DNA of 25,215 bases from an uncultured Eubacteriales bacterium (lineage in GTDB: Bacteria > Bacillota > Clostridia > Oscillospirales > Butyricicoccaceae): NCBI GenBank assembly GCA_934630445.1, contig CAKTWY010000012.1:1-25215 (forward strand), written 5' to 3'. The position numbers were made by a program, and so were the translations under genes. The notes under the pieces are model-generated. The model had not been told where the DNA came from. It ran no database searches and saw nothing but the letters and a program-made list of their open reading frames with translations. This document shows, piece after piece, positions 21,824 through 25,215 of this stretch; the stretch's first letter is position 1; each line of letters opens with the position of its first letter.

Positions 21824-22624
21824 ATGCCCTTTGCAATTGGTTTTATCGGTACGGGCAATATGGCCGGTGCGATGCTCCACTCGCTTCGCGCTGTACGGGA
21901 TTGCCCGTTTGAGACAATATATGTTTTTGACACGTCGGCCGAGAAGATGGAGCCGTTTGTCTCCATCGGCTGCGTGGCCTGCCAAAGCGCAGCCGAACTC
22001 GCGCAAAAGTCGGATATCATCGTTCCCTCAGTAAAGCCGCAGGTGATCGCCGGCGTTCTGGAAGAGATCGCCCCTTTCACGGCCGGAAAAACAATCCTCA
22101 CGATCGCAGCAGGCATTTCCACGCAGTATATCCGCTCCGTAGTCGGAGCGAATACATTCCTCGTACGCGCAATGCCCAATACGCCGCTCATGATCGGATG
22201 CGGCACAGTCGCCTTGGCGCAGGCCGACGATGTTCCAGCGCCTGTTTTCAATGCCTGCCGCAGTGTCTTTGAAGGCAGCGGCGGCGTCCATATCATTGAT
22301 GAATCGCTGATGAACGAGATCATCGCCGTCAGCAGCTCGACGCCCGCTTATTTTTATAAGATGGTGGCCGCTATTGCTGCCGCAGCCGCTGAAATGGGCG
22401 TTGACTATTCTCTTGCCGTGTCCATGGCGGCACGCACGATGGAGGGTTCTGCCAAAATGATGCTCGCCTCCGGAAAAACACCGCAGGAGCTAATTGATCA
22501 GGTATCTTCCAAGGGCGGAACGACCGTTGCTGCGCTCGGCTGCATGGACGAGGACCACTTCGATCAGATCATCGCGCGTGCCTCGCAGCGCTGCGTCGCG
22601 CGCGCAAAAGAGCTCAGCCTCTGA
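21824..22624 (+). CDS. proC: Pyrroline-5-carboxylate reductase
   Basis: This 266-residue protein catalyses the last step of proline synthesis, reducing pyrroline-5-carboxylate with NAD(P)H. It has the Rossmann motif GFIGTGNMAGAM at 6-17, the conserved PSVKPQ, VRAMPNTPLMIGCG, SSTPAYFYKM and the C-terminal SKGGTTVAAL. The start at 21824 follows GGGAGG by nine bases; a longer frame to 21752 has no ribosome site and adds residues foreign to the family. It is the first gene of the rightmost group. Confidence 0.96.
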   Translation: MPFAIGFIGTGNMAGAMLHSLRAVRDCPFETIYVFDTSAEKMEPFVSIGCVACQSAAELAQKSDIIVPSVKPQVIAGVLEEIAPFTAGKTILTIAAGISTQYIRSVVGANTFLVRAMPNTPLMIGCGTVALAQADDVPAPVFNACRSVFEGSGGVHIIDESLMNEIIAVSSSTPAYFYKMVAAIAAAAAEMGVDYSLAVSMAARTMEGSAKMMLASGKTPQELIDQVSSKGGTTVAALGCMDEDHFDQIIARASQRCVARAKELSL

Positions 22625-22691
22625 GCATTCAGGTATAACCCGTCCGATCTGCTCATATGATTCATTACCGAACAAACAGGGAGTGGATCGT

Positions 22692-23312
22692 ATGAAAGCA
22701 AAACTCGGCGCCTTATCCTATTCCGTCCGCAACGAGCGCTTCCTGCCCGTGGCCATTCTTTTGGCCGCGGTTTTCGTCTGCGGAGCCGTTGTTGGCAGCA
22801 CCTGCGCGGCCAGTCTCTCTGCCGAAGCAGGCACAAAACTCGCCAATACGCTTTTCAGCTATTTTGCTGCGGCGGATGAAGGAGCGCTCAACTATACGTT
22901 TTCCAATGCGCTCATCCAATGCCTTGCAGCGCCCTTGGTTATTTGGCTTTTGGGGTTTGCTGTCTTTGGTGTTATCGCCATTCCGGTGGTTGTCTCTTTC
23001 AAAGGATTCATGCTTGGATATACGCTCGCTGTACTTCTGCGTCTTTTTGGCGCCAGAGGCGCACTGTTTGCGCTCGCGTTTTTTTCAGCCGAATTTTTTA
23101 TTGTTCTGCCGTGCATGATGGTCATGGCCGTGTTTGCGTTGTTTTTTTCGATTTCAATATTTCTGCGCATGCGTGACGGTGGAAAAGAAAGTTCGAAAAT
23201 GCCGGTTAAGGCGTACTTCACTATTGCCGGAATCAGTCTTGTTTTACTGACCGGAGCTGCTGTCGCAGAGTATTTTATTCTGCCGGGCTTATTTGCAGCG
23301 CTCTCGGCCTGA
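22692..23312 (+). CDS. spoIIM: Stage II sporulation protein M family membrane protein
   Basis: This 206-residue membrane protein of the SpoIIM (DUF95) family has about five helices. Examples are FLPVAILLAAVFVCGAVVGS (about 17-36), LAAPLVIWLLGFAVFGVIAI, and the conserved VSFKGFMLGYTLAVLL segment (about 102-117). SpoIIM anchors the SpoIIDMP engulfment machine to the septal membrane in sporulating Firmicutes. GGGAG precedes the ATG by eight bases; in-frame sequence further upstream overlaps proC and is rejected. A spoIIM followed by a xerD-like gene also occurs in Bacillus. Confidence 0.88.
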   Translation: MKAKLGALSYSVRNERFLPVAILLAAVFVCGAVVGSTCAASLSAEAGTKLANTLFSYFAAADEGALNYTFSNALIQCLAAPLVIWLLGFAVFGVIAIPVVVSFKGFMLGYTLAVLLRLFGARGALFALAFFSAEFFIVLPCMMVMAVFALFFSISIFLRMRDGGKESSKMPVKAYFTIAGISLVLLTGAAVAEYFILPGLFAALSA

Positions 23313-23386
23313 CCTGCGTGTAGGTCCGCCCACGCATAGAAAAGCAGCGGCTCCTGTTTGTCGTTGTTTCAAGGAGGGAGAACGGC

Positions 23387-24271
23387 TTGAATCAGCTGAT
23401 ACAGCTGTACAGCGATTACCTCACCGATGTGAAAAAGTCTTCTGAAAATACGAAGACCTCATACCTGCATGATTTGCAGCAATTTGACGCGTATATCAGC
23501 GCCACCCCCGTTAAAACCCTCCGTCTGGCCGATCCGTCAATGATCTCGGAATATCTGGATAAGCTTATTCAGTCGGGGAAGTCCAATGCAACTGCAATTC
23601 GTGCTGCCGCTGCCCTGAAGTCGTTTTATACCTTCCTGCAGAAAAGCGGAGAAATCACAGTCAATCCGCTCAAAGCGATCAAGATTGAAAAAAGCGACAA
23701 AAAGATCCCGCAAACCCTGACGAACGAAGAGGTTGATCTCCTCCTGTGTCAGCCCGACGTCAGCGAGGCCAAGGGCTGCCGCGATAAGGCGATGCTGGAG
23801 CTGCTGTATGCCACAGGGATTCGCGTTTCCGAGCTCATCGCCCTGAATGTCCGCGATGTCAATACAGAAATCGGCTTTGTTCACTGCGTCGGTTCAAATG
23901 CGGAGCGTATCGTTCCGATCTATCGGGCAGCGGCAAAGGCTGTCGCCGATTATATCAAAAATATCCGCAACATCATTGTGCTTGACGAAGATGAAGAGGC
24001 ACTTTTTCTCAATATCAACGGCACGCGTCTGACGCGCCAGGGCTTCTGGAAAATCATTAAGCACTATCAGAAAACGGCGGGTATAGAGAAGGAGATCACC
24101 CCGCATACCTTGCGCCATTCTTTTGCGATCCACCTTTTGAAAAATGGGGCCGACATCAAATCCATTCAGACAATGCTTGGCCATGCAGATATTTCTTCCA
24201 CACAGATTTACGCAAAAATGATCAAAAATCAGCTGTCCGACACCTACAACAAATTCCATCCCCGCGCGTGA
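23387..24271 (+). CDS. xerD: XerD-like tyrosine recombinase
   Basis: This 294-residue protein has the XerC/D layout: an N-terminal core-binding domain (about 1-100, YLTDVKKSSENTKTSYLHDL) and a catalytic domain with Arg146 (ATGIRVSEL), His240-x2-Arg243 (TPHTLRHSF), His266 (MLGHADISST) and nucleophile Tyr275. The beta2-beta3 turn, usually GKGNKER with a catalytic lysine, reads VGSNAER here, so that lysine and the next one are absent. It would act in chromosome dimer resolution. The start is TTG with AAGGAGGGAG upstream. It follows spoIIM by 74 bases. Confidence 0.88.
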   Translation: MNQLIQLYSDYLTDVKKSSENTKTSYLHDLQQFDAYISATPVKTLRLADPSMISEYLDKLIQSGKSNATAIRAAAALKSFYTFLQKSGEITVNPLKAIKIEKSDKKIPQTLTNEEVDLLLCQPDVSEAKGCRDKAMLELLYATGIRVSELIALNVRDVNTEIGFVHCVGSNAERIVPIYRAAAKAVADYIKNIRNIIVLDEDEEALFLNINGTRLTRQGFWKIIKHYQKTAGIEKEITPHTLRHSFAIHLLKNGADIKSIQTMLGHADISSTQIYAKMIKNQLSDTYNKFHPRA

Positions 24272-24331
24272 CATCGCTGCAGAAGCGCTGTTGCCTCTAA
24301 AATATCATCCCCAGGCTCATCACGTAAGAAA

Positions 24332-24361
24332 AGAAAGGAACACGCCGGGTATCCCGGCGGA
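24332..24361 (+). other. Leader hairpin that may bridge a ribosome site to its start
   Basis: GAAAGGAA (24332-24339) is followed by a perfect 7-bp hairpin CGCCGGG-TAT-CCCGGCG (24343-24359), and ATG 24362 comes two bases later. Folding would bring the ribosome site to normal distance from that ATG. Confidence 0.35.
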
Positions 24362-24373
24362 ATGGGAATTGAC

Positions 24374-25215
24374 ATGGCAGGATTCTTCGGATTATTTGAC
24401 TACAACAAACCGGGCAAGGGCGTCGCAAAAGACGAGCCGAAAAAGCCCGCGCCCATCCACTTTTTGCAGCTCGTCGTGCGCAAATTTTTTAAGCTGATTA
24501 CGCTTAATTTACTTTATTTTGTTGTTCTTTTGCCTCTGATCGCGGTGTTTCTGTTGTATTTATTCAATATTATGCAGATTAAACCGGAGGAAATCGTCTC
24601 CCCGCTTTTGACGCTCATCGTTATGGCGGCAGGTTCGCTGCCGAATATTGTCAATTATCTGCTGCTTATCGTCTCAGCAGTGCTTTTTGGGCCTGCCACA
24701 GCAGCTGTAAGCTACATTCTGCGCAATTATGCCAGAGAAGAGCACGCCTGGCTTTGGTATGATTTCAAAACAAAGGCCAAAGAGAATTTTCGTCAGGCAT
24801 TCTGCGTCGGCGTGATCGATTTGGTGGTCTGCGCAAGTTTCCTTTTTTATCTTTCCTCGGCTGCGCAAGGCGTCGAAGGCCCTTTCCAGGTACTCAGTTA
24901 TCTGGCATTTCCCATCATTTTTGTTTATATCATCATGCGTTTTTATATATATACCGTCATTGTTACGTTTAATATTTCGCTTTTCAATGCTTTTAAGAAT
25001 TCTCTGATCTTTTTTGTGCTCGGCCTCGGCCGCAATCTGATCGCTCTGATCGGCAGCGCTGCAATCCTGTTTCTGTGCAGTTTCCTTGATATCGTGCTTG
25101 TTCCGCTTTTTGCGTTTACGTTTTCCGGCTTTTTGATCAGCTTCTGCACATGGCCGGTCATCAAAAAATATATGATCGACAAAGTTCAGCTGCAAAATAC
25201 TGACACATCCACCGA
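24374..25215 (+). CDS. DUF624 (YesL-like) membrane protein, 3' end cut by window
   Basis: 280 codons are visible with no stop before the window end. The N-terminus MAGFFGLFDYNKPGKGVAKD is typical of clostridial YesL/DUF624 proteins, followed by several membrane helices: LITLNLLYFVVLLPLIAVFL (about 45-64), YLLLIVSAVLFGPATAAVSY (about 96-115), FCVGVIDLVVCASFLFYLSS, FPIIFVYIIMRFYIYTVIVT and FFVLGLGRNLIALIGSAAIL. The central EEHAWLWYDFKTKAKENFRQA stretch is characteristic. The function is unknown; relatives often sit beside sugar-uptake genes, but here the neighbour is xerD. ATG 24374 is preferred on homology, and ATG 24362 in the same frame (MGID first) is possible. Confidence 0.8.
   Translation, partial: MAGFFGLFDYNKPGKGVAKDEPKKPAPIHFLQLVVRKFFKLITLNLLYFVVLLPLIAVFLLYLFNIMQIKPEEIVSPLLTLIVMAAGSLPNIVNYLLLIVSAVLFGPATAAVSYILRNYAREEHAWLWYDFKTKAKENFRQAFCVGVIDLVVCASFLFYLSSAAQGVEGPFQVLSYLAFPIIFVYIIMRFYIYTVIVTFNISLFNAFKNSLIFFVLGLGRNLIALIGSAAILFLCSFLDIVLVPLFAFTFSGFLISFCTWPVIKKYMIDKVQLQNTDTST

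Noticed and set aside
1..25215. CRISPR array, tRNA, rRNA, insertion sequence or prophage
   Set aside because: No regularly spaced repeats, cloverleaf, rRNA-like sequence or transposase frame was found. The only recombinase is a XerD-like housekeeping type.

Overview
The window looks like the chromosome of a spore-forming member of the Clostridia, most likely in or near the Oscillospirales/Ruminococcaceae. The evidence is a SCIFF (six-cysteine) peptide with its radical SAM maturase next to tgt, yajC and a TIGR04086-type membrane protein, the spoIIM-xerD pair, a SpoIID-like protein, a two-gene SufBC-like (SMS type) Fe-S system, low-GC-Gram-positive style ribosome sites (GGAGG), several TTG/GTG starts, and G+C visibly above one half. 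I see no rRNA, tRNA, CRISPR array, transposase or prophage gene. This is mostly core chromosome with small accessory modules.

Layout. (1) 1-4100, minus strand: a lysine/diaminopimelate operon asd-dapA-dapB, followed by a free-standing aspartokinase-type ACT regulatory protein and a secreted polysaccharide deacetylase. The last three genes are joined by ATGA stop/start overlaps. A promoter sits at 4134-4162. (2) 4230-7000, minus: queA downstream of a SpoIID/SPOR-like secreted protein whose reading frame is broken by a single-base shift near 6660. (3) 7172-8494, plus: a CcdA-thioredoxin fusion with a good promoter, ending in a very strong terminator shared with the convergent neighbour. (4) 8575-11294: a pair of short-chain chromate-family (CHR) transporters plus an unrecognised 163-residue protein, divergent from a LysR regulator. 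A large AT-rich inverted repeat lies in the shared intergenic region. (5) 11373-13140, minus: phenylacetate-CoA ligase with a double-ACT protein, preceded by a structured leader. (6) 13420-17744, plus: a CadC-type metal sensor with its 6-2-6 operator, a separate HMA metallochaperone, a P1B-2 Zn/Cd/Pb ATPase without its own HMA domain, and then, without a visible break, an Fe-S assembly ATPase and its SufB/D-like partner. (7) 17747-21590: tgt, then yajC, a membrane protein, scfA and scfB. (8) 21687-25215: proC, spoIIM, a XerD-like recombinase lacking the usual beta2-beta3 lysine, and a DUF624 (YesL-like) membrane protein cut by the window end.

The most interesting points are the metal-efflux plus Fe-S assembly operon, the free aspartokinase regulatory subunit coupled to a cell-wall deacetylase, the unknown protein with the CHR transporters, the lysine-less XerD, the frameshifted SpoIID-like gene, and the seven-cysteine SCIFF precursor with a hairpin separating precursor from maturase. 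Most individual genes belong to known families. I do not claim a wholly new system, but the cad-sms arrangement and the chr-orphan operon are the places to look.
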